This document shows positions 9,345 to 18,019 of a stretch of 64,000 bases of DNA, piece by piece. Position 1 is the stretch's first letter. Each line of letters opens with the position of its first letter. The position numbers and the translations under genes are program-made. Source of the stretch: Actinomyces wuliandei (lineage in GTDB: Bacteria > Actinomycetota > Actinomycetes > Actinomycetales > Actinomycetaceae). The notes under the pieces are model-generated. The model was not told the origin of the DNA. It searched no databases and was given only the letters and a program-made list of their open reading frames with translations. The DNA lies in NCBI RefSeq assembly GCF_004010955.1, contig NZ_CP025227.1, positions 1,922,001 through 1,986,000 of the forward strand, given 5' to 3'.

Positions 9345-9974
9345 TCAGTCCTCCCCGTTCTGCTGGCCGATCTCCCGGCTTGAGCGCACGATGTGGTCGA
9401 CGAAGCCATACTCCAGGGCCTCCTGCGCGGAGAACCAGTGGTCGCGGTCGGAGTCGGCGATGACCTGCTCCACGCTGTGACCGGTGTTGGCGGCGGTGAT
9501 CTCCGCCAGCTCGTGCTTCATCTTGATGATGAGGTCGGCGTTGATGCGGATGTCCGTGGCCGAGCCACCCGCACCGCCGGAGGGCTGGTGCATGAGCACC
9601 CGGGCGTGCGGGGTGAGGTAGCGCTTGCCCTTGGCGCCGGCCGAGAGCAGGAACTGCCCCATGGAGGCAGCCAGGCCCGTCGCCACCGTCACCACGTCAG
9701 GCTGGACGTACTGCATGGTGTCGTAGATCGCCATCCCGGCGGTCACCGACCCACCGGGGCTGTTGATGTAGAGGTAGATGTCCCGCTTGGGGTCCTCGGC
9801 AGCCAGCAGCAGCATCTGCGCACAGATGGCGTTGGCGTTGTCGTCACGCACCTCGGAGCCGAGCCAGACGATGCGCTCCTTGAGGAGGCGGTTGTAGATG
9901 GAGTCGGTCAGGCCGAGACCCGCGACGTTGCCCTCAGCCGCTCGGGGAGCGGCGGGCGTGTAGAGCTCGCTCAC
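9345..9974 (-). CDS. clpP1: ATP-dependent Clp protease proteolytic subunit 1
   Basis: First ClpP ring subunit, 209 aa from a GTG at 9974 behind AGAGGA. The triad is Ser104 ([10 protein letters not shown]), His129 (LMHQPSGG) and Asp178 ([10 protein letters not shown]). It heads the clpP1-clpP2 operon, and a ClgR-like operator stands about 80 bp upstream. The frame could be extended upstream by 66 codons, but these have no ribosome site and overlap that operator, so they were left out. Confidence 0.95.
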   Translation of the reverse strand: MSELYTPAAPRAAEGNVAGLGLTDSIYNRLLKERIVWLGSEVRDDNANAICAQMLLLAAEDPKRDIYLYINSPGGSVTAGMAIYDTMQYVQPDVVTVATGLAASMGQFLLSAGAKGKRYLTPHARVLMHQPSGGAGGSATDIRINADLIIKMKHELAEITAANTGHSVEQVIADSDRDHWFSAQEALEYGFVDHIVRSSREIGQQNGED

Positions 9975-10046
9975 GTCAGTCCTCTCAGTGTCGGTCACGC
10001 CAACGCTAACCTGCGCCCCAGAACCAGCATGCCCGGGCTGCCACGC

Positions 10047-10064
10047 TTTTCGCCCACGGCGCAG
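10047..10064. promoter_or_regulatory. Putative ClgR operator upstream of clpP1P2
   Basis: TTTTCGCCCACGGCGCAG fits the actinobacterial ClgR consensus as I recall it (WNNWCGCYNANRGCGWWS) at every constrained position but one. ClgR activates clpP1P2 in Corynebacterium, Bifidobacterium and Streptomyces. It sits about 73 bp before the clpP1 GTG. Confidence 0.55.
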
Positions 10065-10211
10065 GTTGACCAGGCGGACAGCCCAGACGTGCCGACTCGT
10101 ATTATGTCCCACGCCGAGGGCGGCACGCGGGCACCCGCAGGCAAACGCACAAGGCGCCCAGCAACCCGGCAATTACGACGAGCGACGAGCCACGAGCGAT
10201 GAGAGGACGCC

Positions 10212-10562
10212 ATGCCCACCACACCCGTCTCTGAGTCCCTGTTCTGCCTGGGCCTCAATGAGGCCCTGCCGATCAGCGAGGAGGCAACCACCTCGCGCGT
10301 GGTCGTCAACAACGACGTCCTGCGCACTGTCATCTTCACCTTTGACGCGGGGCAGCTCCTGACCGAGCACGCCTCCACCAGGGCCGTGGTGGTGACCCTC
10401 CTGGAGGGCGAGATGGACTTCTCGGTGGGCGAGCGCACCGAGCGCATGACTGCGGGAGACGTCATCTACCTGGCCCCAGGCGACCGCCACGCGCTGACTG
10501 CGGTCACCCCTTGCCGCATGCAGCTGGTCATGGTCGAGGACAGGACATCCGGGCAGGGCTGA
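10212..10562 (+). CDS. Small cupin-fold protein
   Basis: 116 aa, a single cupin barrel: VVVTLLEGEMDFSVGE (cupin motif 1 region) followed by GDVIYLAPGDRHALTAV (motif 2). The usual metal ligands are incomplete in motif 1; one His is kept in motif 2. It could be an RmlC-like isomerase relative or a small-molecule sensor; function unknown. ATG with GAGAGGA eight bases upstream. Divergent from clpP1 and convergent with tig. Confidence 0.75.
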   Translation: MPTTPVSESLFCLGLNEALPISEEATTSRVVVNNDVLRTVIFTFDAGQLLTEHASTRAVVVTLLEGEMDFSVGERTERMTAGDVIYLAPGDRHALTAVTPCRMQLVMVEDRTSGQG

Positions 10563-10576
10563 GAGCCACAGGGTCA

Positions 10577-10618
10577 CGGATGGGCTGGTGGGACACACGG
10601 CACCAACCAGTCCATCCG
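10577..10618. terminator. Hairpin between cupin gene and tig
   Basis: A 13-bp stem (10577-10589 with 10606-10618, one wobble pair) in the 83-bp space between two convergent genes, which suits a bidirectional terminator. There is no long T run on either side. Confidence 0.5.
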
Positions 10619-10645
10619 GAGGCTTGCGAGGCCGCCTCAGGCCCC

Positions 10646-12061
10646 TCAGGCCTCAGGCTGGGAGGCGGGCTCGGAGGCACCAGAGGCAGCATCGGCCTGG
10701 ACGCCGTCCTCCCCCTCAGCGGGGGTGTCGGCCTCCTCCTCAGAATCAGAAGAGGCACCCTCCTGGGAAGAGGCGTCGGCCTCGTCGGAGCCGATGAACT
10801 CCGTCAGGTCCACCGGCTGGCCCGCCGAGTCAGTGACGCTCACCCGCCGCAGCGCGACTGCCAGGGACTTGTTGCGGGCGATCTCCGCGACGAAGTTCGG
10901 CATCTGCCCGGCCTGCTGCGCCCCCTGGATGAACTGGGCGGGCTCCATCCCGTACTGCTGGGCGGTCTGGAAGAGGAACTCCCACAGCTCGTCCTGGGAG
11001 ACCCCGACCTCCACCTGCTCCACGAGGACGTCGAGGATGATCTGGTCGCGCACGCTGGAGACCACGTCGTCGCGGATCTCCTTGGCGTGGTCGTCGTCAG
11101 CCTCCTTGCCCTCGGCCTGGAGGTGGCGGGAGATCTCCTGGTCAACCACGGCCTGCGGGACCTCGAAGTCGATGGCGCCACGCAGCGCCTCCAGGAGGGC
11201 GTCGCGGGCGGCCACGGCCTGCTCGCTGGTCCGGCGCTGGGCGACCTGCTTGGACAGGTCCTCGCGCAGCTCCTCAATAGTGTCGAACTCGGAGGCCTCC
11301 TGGGCGAAGTCGTCGTCGGCCGCAGGGAGGTCGCGCTGCTTGACGGCGGAGGCGGTGACCGTGACCTCGGCCTCCTCGCCCTCGTGCTCACCACCGGCCA
11401 GCGTGGTGGTGAAGGTGGTGGACTCCTCGGCCTTGAGGCCGCGCAGCGCGGTGTCCAGCCCCTTGAGCATGTTGCCCTTGCCGATCTCGTAGGAGACGCC
11501 GGAGACGGAGTCCACCTCCTCCCCGTCGATGACCGCCGTGAGGTCGATGGTGACGAAGTCGCCGGTCTTGGCCTTGCGGCCCACGGACTTCAGGGAGCCG
11601 AACCGGGCACGCAGGCTGTCGAGCTCCTCGGTGACGTCGTCCTCACTGACCTCCACCGCGTCCACGGTCACCTCCAGCGAGTCCAGGTCGGGGATGGTGA
11701 TCTCGGGGCGGACAGTGACCTCGGCGGTGAAGACGAGCTGGCCGCCGTTGGCGCCGGAGACGTTGGGCAGCTCGACGACCTCGACCTCAGGCTGGATCAT
11801 GGGCACTCGCTCAGAGGTCTTCAGCGCGTCCTGGTAGAGGTCCGGCAGGGCGTTGTTGACGGCCTCCTGGATGACGGCCGCCCGGCCCACGCGCTGGTCA
11901 ATGATGCGGTTGGGGACGTGGCCCGGGCGGAACCCCGGCACCTGGACCTGGGAGCCGATCTCCTTGTAGGCAGCCTCAAGGCTGGGTTGAAGCTCCTCGT
12001 AGGGGACCTCCACGGTCAGCTTGATGCGACTGGGGTCAAGGTTGTCGACAGTGGTCTTCAC
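10646..12061 (-). CDS. tig: Trigger factor, ribosome-associated chaperone
   Basis: Ribosome-bound peptidyl-prolyl isomerase and chaperone, 471 aa from a GTG at 12061 with GGGAG 12 bases before it. The ribosome-docking signature GFRPGHVP is at residues 43-50. The central FKBP-like domain is followed by the alpha-helical C-terminal arms. The tail from about residue 440 is very acidic (Ser/Asp/Glu/Ala-rich), an extension common in actinobacterial trigger factors. The longer open frame upstream of the GTG is low-complexity and was discarded. It lies next to the Clp genes, as in many bacteria. Confidence 0.96.
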   Translation of the reverse strand: MKTTVDNLDPSRIKLTVEVPYEELQPSLEAAYKEIGSQVQVPGFRPGHVPNRIIDQRVGRAAVIQEAVNNALPDLYQDALKTSERVPMIQPEVEVVELPNVSGANGGQLVFTAEVTVRPEITIPDLDSLEVTVDAVEVSEDDVTEELDSLRARFGSLKSVGRKAKTGDFVTIDLTAVIDGEEVDSVSGVSYEIGKGNMLKGLDTALRGLKAEESTTFTTTLAGGEHEGEEAEVTVTASAVKQRDLPAADDDFAQEASEFDTIEELREDLSKQVAQRRTSEQAVAARDALLEALRGAIDFEVPQAVVDQEISRHLQAEGKEADDDHAKEIRDDVVSSVRDQIILDVLVEQVEVGVSQDELWEFLFQTAQQYGMEPAQFIQGAQQAGQMPNFVAEIARNKSLAVALRRVSVTDSAGQPVDLTEFIGSDEADASSQEGASSDSEEEADTPAEGEDGVQADAASGASEPASQPEA

Positions 12062-12124
12062 GAGGGCTGCTCCCAATAGGTGTGTACGTTCAGCGGTACC
12101 GGCGATCCGGTGGACACGACATGG

Positions 12125-12130
12125 TGTCAA
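12125..12130 (-). promoter_or_regulatory. -35-like TTGACA toward tig
   Basis: TTGACA on the minus strand, 64 bp before the tig GTG. No convincing -10 follows at 16-18 bp, so this is only a candidate. Confidence 0.25.
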
Positions 12131-12247
12131 TCCGGGCCATCTTAGGGCACACCCGCCACAACAGGGCCATCCGCCCTGGCCCGGGTCCATGACGCTGGAC
12201 ACAGCCGGGCGCCTGGTGGTCTCGCGCGGTGACGCAGCAGACGCTTT

Positions 12248-12274
12248 GACAGCACGGCACGCATAGTATGTTTC
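12248..12274 (+). promoter_or_regulatory. Candidate promoter of the aminopeptidase gene
   Basis: TTGACA (12248-12253), 15 bp, then TATGTT (12269-12274). The spacer is short but both boxes are good, and it points at the secreted aminopeptidase gene starting at 12339. Confidence 0.45.
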
Positions 12275-12338
12275 CACATTACAGTCGGCATAGGTGTCGG
12301 CTAGACCTCCTGGACCTCCTGCCGCCGTAGGACGGACG

Positions 12339-14129
12339 ATGGACACGTTGACTATTGGGGCACCTGCAAAATCCCACACCGCTGCCTTCACCCAACGCCA
12401 TGAGCGCAGTGCTGCAACAGTCGCAGCGTTGCGGGCGACTGCCTGGCTTACCCCGCTGCTGTGCCTGGCCATCGGCTCAGTCGCCCTCGTACAGCCGCAC
12501 AGCGTCGCGGCACCCCGGGAGGTGCCCGCGCACACTCAGCCGCACAGCCGCACCAGGCCCCCCTGCCCGCCGACGGGGCGGGTGGGGAGCTTCAGAGGTT
12601 CTACAGCCAGGAGGTGGAGTGGTACCCCTGCTCGCCGACCGACGGCCTGGCTGGCACACAGGCAGCAACAGCGTTCACCTGCGCCGTGGTACAGGTTCCT
12701 CTGGACTACGACGATCCTGGGGGTACAGTAATCGACATTGCCCTCAAAAGGCGCACGCACACGGGCGGCAGTCCTCTGGGAGCGCTGTTCGTGAACCCGG
12801 GTGGCCCCGGCGGCTCAGGAGTGGCCCTGGTCGAGTCGCTCGACCACTACGTGTCCACCGAGGTGCAGCAGTCCTACAACGTCATCGGGTTCGACCCGCG
12901 TGGAGTCGGGGCGTCCATGGCGATCACGTGCCCCGCCAGCGACGGTGACGCCTCGGGCGCCGACCTGGCTGAGAACGCCACGTGGAGCCTCGACGACGGC
13001 AGGGAGCTCCCGCCCAGCATCGACCCGCTTGTCGGTGCTGATATTGGTGCTGAGGTCGCGGACGACAGGGCCGACGGGCACGTGGGGGCAGCCGCTGACC
13101 CTGATGCGGACCAGCAACGTGCCGAGGTGTCGCGCCGATACACGGACCTGAGGCGGCGGTGCGAGGCCGGTACCGATCCCGTGGCCCTGCTCGATCACGT
13201 GGACACTGAGTCGGCGGCGCGCGACCTTGACGTGCTGCGCGCGGCCGCAGGGTACCAGGTGCTGAACTACTTGGGCTACTCCTATGGGACCTTCCTGGGC
13301 ACCACCTACGCTGACCTCTTCCCCTCCAGGGTGGGCCGGTTCGTCCTGGACGGCGCCATGGACCCCAGCCTGTCCCTGCCAGCGACCCGCCTTGACCAGG
13401 CGCACGCGTTTGAGAGGGCGCTGGGAAGCTACGTGGAGTACTGCCTGTCAGCAGACGGATGCCCGCTGACGGGAGGATCCCAGGCAGGGGTGCAGCAGGT
13501 CCGGGACCTGATCTCCTCGGCCTCGCAGTCACCTCTGGCATCCTCCGACCCGCAGCGTCAGGTTCACGGGACCGAGCTTGTCCTGGTCATCAAGCGGATG
13601 CTGTACGCACCTGAGTACTGGGCAGTGCTTACCACCGCGCTGGCGCAGGCCGTGTCAGAGGCTGACGGCTCCACCTTCGCACTGCTCCACGACCAGCTGA
13701 CGTCTGGCAACCAGGGGCTGGCTGGCGCCTACAACGCCGTCACCTGCCAGGACTATCCCGCCTCAGGCTCCGCACAGGAGTGGACGGAGCAGTACCACGA
13801 GCTGCAAGCGGCCTCACCGACCTTTGGCGAGAGCCTGGCCTGGTCAGAGGCCGGGTGCGCCGCTTGGGGACACAGCGGGACACGTGTGCCCCGCACCGGT
13901 GCACGCCCAGGGTGCTGCACCAGTCCTTGTGGTGGGCACGACGGGCGACCCCATTACTCCTTACGAGTGGTCCGTCTCCCTGGCTGAGCAGCTCGACTCC
14001 GGTCGGCTGCTGACGTGGGTCGGTCACGGGCACACTGCCTACGGACGAGCCGGTCAGTGCGTGGAGGCTGCCGTTGACGCCTACCTGCTTGTCGGCACTC
14101 TTCCGGAGGAGGGGGCAACCTGCCGCTGA
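12339..14129 (+). pseudogene. Secreted tripeptidyl aminopeptidase (alpha/beta hydrolase), two frameshifts
   Basis: Serine exopeptidase of the Streptomyces Tap/SlpD type, meant to be exported. The ATG at 12339 follows AGGACGG and opens a signal peptide (hydrophobic stretch WLTPLLCLAIGSVALV). The frame is lost at a six-C run (12558-12563), and the catalytic part continues in another frame: oxyanion region NPGGPGGSG, nucleophile elbow GYSYGT near 13277. A second break at four Gs (13866-13869) moves the end (VLVVGTTGDPITPYEW, then GHGHTAYG with the catalytic His) into the first frame again. Removing or adding one base at each site restores a full-length protein of about 595 residues. Either a pseudogene or two sequencing indels. 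Confidence 0.85.
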
Positions 14130-14173
14130 GACCTTGCCGTACATCCACACAGCCGCCCAGCCTCATAGGCGAG

Positions 14174-14200
14174 TTCCTTACCCCTGTTTCCTTACCCCTG
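14174..14200. repeat. Tandem 13-bp repeat at the end of the ABC exporter gene
   Basis: TTCCTTACCCCTG occurs at 14174-14186 and again at 14188-14200. It spans the ABC gene stop codon and lies between convergent genes. Probably slippage. Confidence 0.6.
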
Positions 14201-15868
14201 GGGGTGCGCAGTGGCGCTTACATTGGCGGAGGGAGCAGGAACCACCTGGTACCTGACCTGGGCCATCGACTTGACCATCTCATCGTGCGTGGCGATGACA
14301 ACGATCTTGTCGGACAGGTAGGACCTGAGGATGTCGGCAAAGACGTGTGCGTACTCAGAGTCGACGTGTGCCGTGGGCTCATCAAGGATAACCACGGGCC
14401 TGCGGGAGCAAGCCGCCCTCACCCACGACAGGCGCTGCCTCTCGCCCCCGGAGAGCTCGGAGCCGCCAAATCCTATGTCTCCCTCGTAGGGAGGCAGGAG
14501 GCGGTAGCTGAGGCCGGTCATGCTGAGCAGGGTCCTGGCAAGGCCGCTGTTCTCCCCGGCTAACAGGTCAGGGGAAGCTCCCAGCTCGTCGTCGAGGCTG
14601 GCAAAGACGACGGGGGCCTCCTGTGGCACGTAGTACACGGCCCCCAGCCGCCGCGCCGACAGGAAGGACCTGGCGTGGCGCCCGTCAAGCACGATGCTGG
14701 CCCCGTCAGTCTCCAGGGTTCCGATGACGGACTTCAGGAAGTAGGACTTTCCGGTACCAGAGCGCCCCTCGACGACAAGCACGTCTCCCTTGCCCAGTGA
14801 GCAGATCCGTCTGCCCTGGGCATACAGGTCCAGCCGACGGACTGGCTCAGTCCTCGTGCTCGTGGCAGGTCTGTGCCTTATGGTGGGAGTGCTCGTAAAC
14901 TCTCTCACCCGTCTTCGTGCCGACCGGAACACGAGCAGCTTGGACCAGAAGTCTGGCAGGGCGGTGATGGTGGGTGTCAGCAGGGTGTAGTACATCGACA
15001 GGGCCACGAACTCGGCAAAGCTCATCTCTGCCTGCTGGACCGAGCGGCCTCCGATCAGGAGGACGGCCAGCTGCCCGGTCAGGGTCCAGAAGGAGGTGGC
15101 GGGCCCGATGAGGTAGGTGATCATCGAGTACCGCAGCGCGATCCGCTTGAGCGCCTCCGCGCGGTCACGTACCAGGACCGCTGCCCTGTCCCCCCGGTCG
15201 CCCAGGACGGCTGAGGGCGACTTGGAGAGCACGTCGCGGTAGCGGGATATCAGGTCCGCCTGCCCTTCCTGCACCTGCCGGATCGAGGTGGACAGGGCCG
15301 GGCTGGTGGACCCCGTGGTCGCGGCGGACAGCAGCGCCACCGTCACCGCGACCAGCAGAATCCACATGTTCAGTCTCATGAGGCCGTAGGCGCTGACACT
15401 GCCGACGATGACGAACCGGGAGAACAGCGTGGCGCACAGCAGGCCCGAGTCCACTCCCGAGGCTGCGTCGTTGACGAGGCGGGCGGCACCGTCGGCGGCG
15501 CGCGTCTCACGGTCATCCTCCTTGAAGCACGCCCACAGGTAGGGGCTGAGCCTGGAGGAGCGGATCTCCAGGAGCGTGTTCTGGGCGGATCTCGCCAGCA
15601 TGTACCCGCCTAGCGAGGAGAAGAGCAGCTGGCCCAGGGTCACGGCGACCAGGGCCAGCAGGTAGTCGTTGTACACCTGCCCGCTGGCGAACACCGCGAG
15701 CGTTCCCGCCGTTGTTCCGGGGATAATGACTGTCAGCACGTTGGCGATAACGAGCAGCGTCAGCGGAACTATGTACCGCAGCCTTAGCAGGCTGGTGGAG
15801 CGGTCCCGCCGCACGCGAGCCAGAGCGAGGGGAGGGTAGCGGCCTCTCGTCGCAACATGCTTTGCCAT
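14192..15868 (-). CDS. ABC transporter, fused membrane and ATPase domains
   Basis: Exporter half-transporter, 558 aa from the ATG at 15868 (GGGAG ten bases upstream; an in-frame extension to 15940 is possible). The N-terminal membrane domain has about six hydrophobic spans (first IVPLTLLVIANVLTVII). The ATPase domain has Walker A GRSGTGKS, signature LSGGERQR, Walker B VVILDEPTAH and the H-loop in IATHDE. There is no C39 peptidase domain. Such genes often export peptides or confer self-immunity. It lies on the same strand as, and downstream of, the leader-type ORF and the Asn-rich ORF, which suggests export of that product; this is inference. Function otherwise unknown. Confidence 0.85.
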   Translation of the reverse strand: MAKHVATRGRYPPLALARVRRDRSTSLLRLRYIVPLTLLVIANVLTVIIPGTTAGTLAVFASGQVYNDYLLALVAVTLGQLLFSSLGGYMLARSAQNTLLEIRSSRLSPYLWACFKEDDRETRAADGAARLVNDAASGVDSGLLCATLFSRFVIVGSVSAYGLMRLNMWILLVAVTVALLSAATTGSTSPALSTSIRQVQEGQADLISRYRDVLSKSPSAVLGDRGDRAAVLVRDRAEALKRIALRYSMITYLIGPATSFWTLTGQLAVLLIGGRSVQQAEMSFAEFVALSMYYTLLTPTITALPDFWSKLLVFRSARRRVREFTSTPTIRHRPATSTRTEPVRRLDLYAQGRRICSLGKGDVLVVEGRSGTGKSYFLKSVIGTLETDGASIVLDGRHARSFLSARRLGAVYYVPQEAPVVFASLDDELGASPDLLAGENSGLARTLLSMTGLSYRLLPPYEGDIGFGGSELSGGERQRLSWVRAACSRRPVVILDEPTAHVDSEYAHVFADILRSYLSDKIVVIATHDEMVKSMAQVRYQVVPAPSANVSATAHPQG

Positions 15869-16280
15869 AACACCGTGCTCCCAGTGGTCGCGGCTCACCA
15901 GCCTCTGTGCAGGCGGAGGAAAGATCGCGGACGGAGCCAATTGGTATCAAATCATTTAAAAGACTACCACGGCCGCATGAGGCCTCGCGTGATCGTCACT
16001 GTGAGTTCCCGGGACACATCGGGAACAAAGCCCCCTCCCAACCCTCGTGCTCACGGGAAGGCCTTGGGCAGGATCGCCGGTGATCCCCACCCAAGGTCCC
16101 CCCACTTCAGCTGACCACCGGCCCGGCTGCCGCCCTCGGGGTGGCTACAGCGTGACCTTGATGGTCCCCGCAGGGCTGCGTGGCCCCCACGGTCCAGTCT
16201 TCTCTCTTCTGAGGTGACCCCATGCCCCAGCCGCGCCATCAAGCGATACTCCCGGCGTAGGGCGGGCGGGCAAGAAACAC
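15869..16280 (-). other. Non-coding gap upstream of the ABC gene
   Basis: 412 bp without a convincing gene. An AT-rich patch at 15938-15962 is the likeliest promoter of the ABC gene. A 7-bp inverted repeat is annotated separately. Confidence 0.5.
16005..16026. promoter_or_regulatory. Inverted repeat GTTCCCG-N8-CGGGAAC
   Basis: Perfect 7-bp arms with an 8-bp spacer, about 137 bp upstream of the ABC transporter start. The spacing suits a dimeric repressor (TetR-like) or a weak hairpin. Confidence 0.35.
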
Positions 16281-16733
16281 CTACGCGTGCGCGGTCGCGT
16301 GGGTGTCCTGGGTGGTGAGGCTGCCGTCCGTGACGTGCAGGACGGGACCCTCGACCCTGCCGACCAGCTCAAGAGTGCGGCCGTGGTAGGGGTAGGTCAG
16401 TACCACGCTGCCGTCAGCGGCCGGTGAGATCTCCTGCCGACGGGTGGCGCTGCGCACCAGTGCACGCAGCCGGTTCTCGCTCAAGCCCGCCTCACCCAGG
16501 TCGCGAGCCGCAGCGCTGGAGAAGAACGACCGGTCCGCAACTACCGAGTACTGGCTACTCCGATCCGCGAGAACCGGGGCGTCTGCGCCAGCACCCCACG
16601 CGTTGACGTTGACTACAGCGTTGGCGTTAGCTGCCAAATTCACTATCACAACCGGAGCTACCAAAATTTGAGGGTCAGGGTTGTTGGGGTCGGCTGCGAC
16701 CCGTGGGACGCTGTCGAGCACTACGTAGCGCAT
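16281..16733 (-). CDS. Asn/Ala/Val-rich ORF, possible RiPP core region or second half of a split gene
   Basis: 150 codons from an ATG at 16733 placed directly after a six-G run. The first 60 residues are hydrophobic with a striking Asn pattern: ILVAPVVIVN, then NLAANANAVVNVNAWGAGA. The remaining 90 residues look like an ordinary soluble domain (YPYHGRTLELVGRVEG near the end). Local DNA is less GC-rich than its neighbours (CAAATTTTGGTAGC), a sign of recent gain or relaxed codon use. Deleting one G from the run fuses it in frame to the preceding ORF, giving one protein of about 225 residues with leader, Asn-rich segment and tail. I do not recognise the family; the RiPP reading is inference. Confidence 0.5.
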   Translation of the reverse strand: MRYVVLDSVPRVAADPNNPDPQILVAPVVIVNLAANANAVVNVNAWGAGADAPVLADRSSQYSVVADRSFFSSAAARDLGEAGLSENRLRALVRSATRRQEISPAADGSVVLTYPYHGRTLELVGRVEGPVLHVTDGSLTTQDTHATAHA

Positions 16734-16962
16734 CCCCCCAAGGGGTGGACTCCAGCACTTCTCCCAGTTGTTCCATCTCGGTACGCGACGCCCTGGGGAG
16801 AAGTGCTGTTCCGCAGGAGAACAGGAACGCCTGTGGGTCCTCCTCGAAGACCTCCCGATCGTCTGCGGACTCCGCCAGCACCTCCCGAAGACGCACCAGC
16901 AATTCAAACGACGCCTCAGAGCCGTCCGTCATGTCTGTCTGCACCCTGTTTTCCTGGCTCAT
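16675..16962 (-). CDS. Leader-type small ORF upstream of the Asn-rich ORF (probably one frameshifted gene)
   Basis: Starts at the ATG at 16962 behind AAAAGGAG. The first 75 residues are acidic and helical (FELLVRLREVLAESADDREV, then FEEDPQAFLFSCG), resembling in outline the nitrile-hydratase-like leader peptides of some RiPP precursors. After TPWG, where the DNA runs through six Gs (16734-16739), the sequence becomes Arg/Pro-rich, as out-of-frame reading does, while the neighbouring frame becomes protein-like. So the natural product is probably the two halves joined. Lies 108 bp after the SdpI-like gene on the same strand. Confidence 0.55.
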   Translation of the reverse strand: MSQENRVQTDMTDGSEASFELLVRLREVLAESADDREVFEEDPQAFLFSCGTALLPRASRTEMEQLGEVLESTPWGDALRSARQRPTGRSRPQQP

Positions 16963-16995
16963 GATTACCCACTCCTTTTGATCACCCACTCCTTT
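16962..16995. repeat. Tandem duplication of the ribosome-binding site
   Basis: Read on the minus strand, AAGGAGTGGGTGATCA is followed directly by AAGGAGTGGGTAATCA and the ATG. Two Shine-Dalgarno copies 17 bp apart, only the second at working distance. Confidence 0.7.
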
Positions 16996-17070
16996 CTCCT
17001 TCACGTACTCTTGCACGTGGATCTGACCCCGATCAGTTCCTGTAGATCCTCTCCTAGAACACATAGAGCA

Positions 17071-17481
17071 CTACTTAACCCGCGCATCATCCCCCGTAGG
17101 CTGAGCCTGACGGTTCAAAATCCATGCGTGTATCTCAGCAGAGATGGCAGACACAATTGTGACAACAATTATTAGCACCGCTACCCAGACGAGCTGACCT
17201 CCAACTACCTCAGGCTCAATAAAAGACATGCCACCAAGGAAAAATAGAAGCGCGGCTACGCCGAGCAACAGTCCGTCCACCAGGAATATCACTGCATAAC
17301 GCCTGTGTATCTCCGTCCAGGTTCTTTCCGACTTGAGGACGTTCCACGTCCGTATACCAACAATCCCACTACGCGGGAGAGTGCCTCTCCTGCACACCAC
17401 AAACATCCACAGAAGAACTGGGATGAATGCAGCAACAAGCAACCCCGCCCCAAGGAGTTCACCACGCACAGGACCACCCAT
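17071..17481 (-). CDS. SdpI-like membrane protein
   Basis: 136 aa with three hydrophobic spans (LLGAGLLVAAFIPVLLWMFV near 10-28, then about 75-95 and 102-122). Between spans 1 and 2 it has GIRTWNVLKSERTWTEIHR, which matches the G-R-T...S...W...H pattern of the SdpI/YhfL family. SdpI gives immunity to the SDP toxin in Bacillus; most relatives are uncharacterised. ATG at 17481 with AAAGG upstream. Placed first in the leftward run SdpI-like, leader ORF, Asn-rich ORF, ABC exporter, where an immunity role would fit. The family call is from the motif only. Confidence 0.6.
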   Translation of the reverse strand: MGGPVRGELLGAGLLVAAFIPVLLWMFVVCRRGTLPRSGIVGIRTWNVLKSERTWTEIHRRYAVIFLVDGLLLGVAALLFFLGGMSFIEPEVVGGQLVWVAVLIIVVTIVSAISAEIHAWILNRQAQPTGDDARVK

Positions 17482-17663
17482 GACTCTCTACCTTTCAAGG
17501 ATTAGGTGCACGGACCTACCGCGCACCCGCCGAGACCACCAGCCCCAGCCAAGGAAGGGCTCCAGGCACCACCTTGGCCATCACGCCAGCGGCACTGATG
17601 ACGTGCGGCCCAGGCAACCGTCACCACGCCCAACGGGAGCCTCACCAAGGCCTCACACGCAAT

Positions 17664-17692
17664 AATATACCTCATCACCAAGACGTTGGCAA
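17664..17692 (-). promoter_or_regulatory. Promoter of the SdpI-like/leader-ORF run
   Basis: TTGCCA, 17 bp, TATATT on the minus strand: near-consensus in an otherwise GC-rich gap. It implies a 5' untranslated region of about 175 nt before the SdpI-like gene. The rest of the 538-bp gap 17482-18019 shows no gene. Confidence 0.6.
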
Positions 17693-17955
17693 GGGGTCAA
17701 CAAGCCATCGACAGCCACGCCAATCCCCCTCGGCACACAGTTGGCCTCGTGACCTGCGAAAACGCATTACCACAGAACGGCCTGACATGATGCCTGGAAG
17801 TTCCTGAGAACAATAGAGGGCCCCTGGGCCGAGAGCACCCTGACAGGGGTACGTCAGCCAGAGCCGACCTCCCGGCAGCAGAAGCAGCCCCAGACGGGAG
17901 GGACGTCACACGTCTGGAGCCCGCCACGGGGTGGAACTGCCTCCGCAGGAGCCGT

Positions 17956-17961
17956 TATAGT
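17956..17961 (+). promoter_or_regulatory. -10 box of rpmF-tRNA unit
   Basis: TATAGT 58 bp before the rpmF start; no clear -35 at 17 bp. Likely drives rpmF and the two tRNA genes. Confidence 0.4.
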
Positions 17962-18019
17962 GTCCGACTGTCCCGATGTCAGTGGATCGACGATCCCCTA
18001 GCAGGAGAGGAGCGGGCTC

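Noticed and set aside
12355..12948. Third-frame ORF across the start of the aminopeptidase gene
   Set aside because: Only Arg/Pro/Gly-rich sequence; the signal peptide and hydrolase fold are in the other two frames.
16424..16964. Plus-strand ORFs opposite the leader/core region
   Set aside because: Arg/Pro/Ser-rich shadows without ribosome sites.
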